DNA of 64,000 bases, taken from contig NC_049562.1 in the NCBI RefSeq assembly GCF_013368755.1, positions 4,402,001 to 4,466,000 of the forward strand, given 5' to 3'. The first letter of the stretch is position 1. Each line of letters opens with the position of its first letter. Of the stretch, positions 63,612-64,000 are shown piece after piece. The translations under genes and the position numbers were made by a program. Source of the DNA: Talaromyces rugulosus (lineage: Eukaryota; Ascomycota; Eurotiomycetes; Eurotiales; Trichocomaceae). Below the pieces are notes generated by a model. That model was not told where the DNA came from. It did no database searches and saw nothing but the letters and a program-made list of their open reading frames with translations.

Positions 63612-64000
63612 AATATGCACCACGAGGCTTACATACACACACTCTTATCTGTTTTTAATTCGGATCTAATAATGTCTATTGGCATGCTAATTGCTGCTCT
63701 CGTCATTGTGACTTATGAATGTACGATCTATATATTGTATGGGTTGGATTTTGTGCACTTTTTGTTTTAATGGCTAGGATCAATTGATTTTTATTGCAAA
63801 GGACTTTCCTTTTTTTTTTTTTTTGCATCTTCCGGTGTCATAATCATACCTTGATTTCTTTTTATCAGTAAGCATGTATCAATTCCTGGTCCATAGTTTG
63901 GATTTATTGGTAAATACCAACAGCACTGAAATATATCCACATGTAAGAGGAGGATTCGACCCATGTGCATAAACCGACGTAAATGGATGCGGGGAATGCG
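63612..64000. other. 3' flank to window end
   Basis: This is T-rich 3' region (a T run at about 63809-63824). No gene is seen. Confidence 0.5.

Overview
The window is nuclear DNA of a filamentous ascomycete, most likely Eurotiomycetes (Aspergillus/Penicillium/Talaromyces type). The evidence is short GT-AG introns of about 45-90 nt, typical Pezizomycotina proteins (Tvp18, Aim21, a DUF1765/UPF0592 protein, Vps70-type M28 peptidase, Pex4, Atp14), a tRNA gene with a short intron, and AT-rich islands next to decayed genes as left by repeat-induced point mutation. The genus is inferred from protein resemblance only. All gene models were assembled by hand from splice signals and reading-frame closure. 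No transcript data were available.

Left end, 1-8.0 kb, is accessory or decaying DNA around one intact housekeeping gene, the endonuclease III homologue (nth1). It holds an F-box-like fragment cut by the window edge, a frameshifted conserved gene, two diverged copies of a SAP/coiled-coil gene element on either side of nth1, a 37-bp duplication of the last codons of nth1, AT-rich DNA, and a CCCH-zinc-finger pseudogene with several nonsense codons. 8.4-16.6 kb carries a two-exon gene with a possible uracil-glycosylase-like half, an interferon-induced-6/ISG12-like small membrane protein, the peroxisomal E2 enzyme Pex4, a Ser/Thr-rich cell-surface protein and an unrecognised three-exon gene.

From 17.4 to 34.1 kb there are a TspO/MBR protein, 3-phosphoglycerate dehydrogenase, a secreted GH18 chitinase, a fucose-permease-like MFS transporter, a conserved unknown protein divergent from an SR140-like splicing factor, nuclear transport factor 2 and Golgi Tvp18. 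From 37 to 60 kb there are Aim21 (actin patches), an NmrA/isoflavone-reductase-like enzyme, TFIIB, ATP synthase subunit h, a DUF1765 protein, a type II membrane M28 peptidase, an intron-containing tRNA-Thr(AGU) and HMG-CoA synthase. The right end, 60-64 kb, has two doubtful open frames and a long Ser/Pro-rich unknown protein.

The genes are independent housekeeping and accessory units. I see no biosynthetic cluster, no operon and no CRISPR array. The strongest candidate for an undescribed element is the paired SAP/coiled-coil unit at 2278-2932 and 4797-6010. Its two copies have lost complementary parts, and the ancestral unit seems to have carried two small proteins head to tail on one strand.
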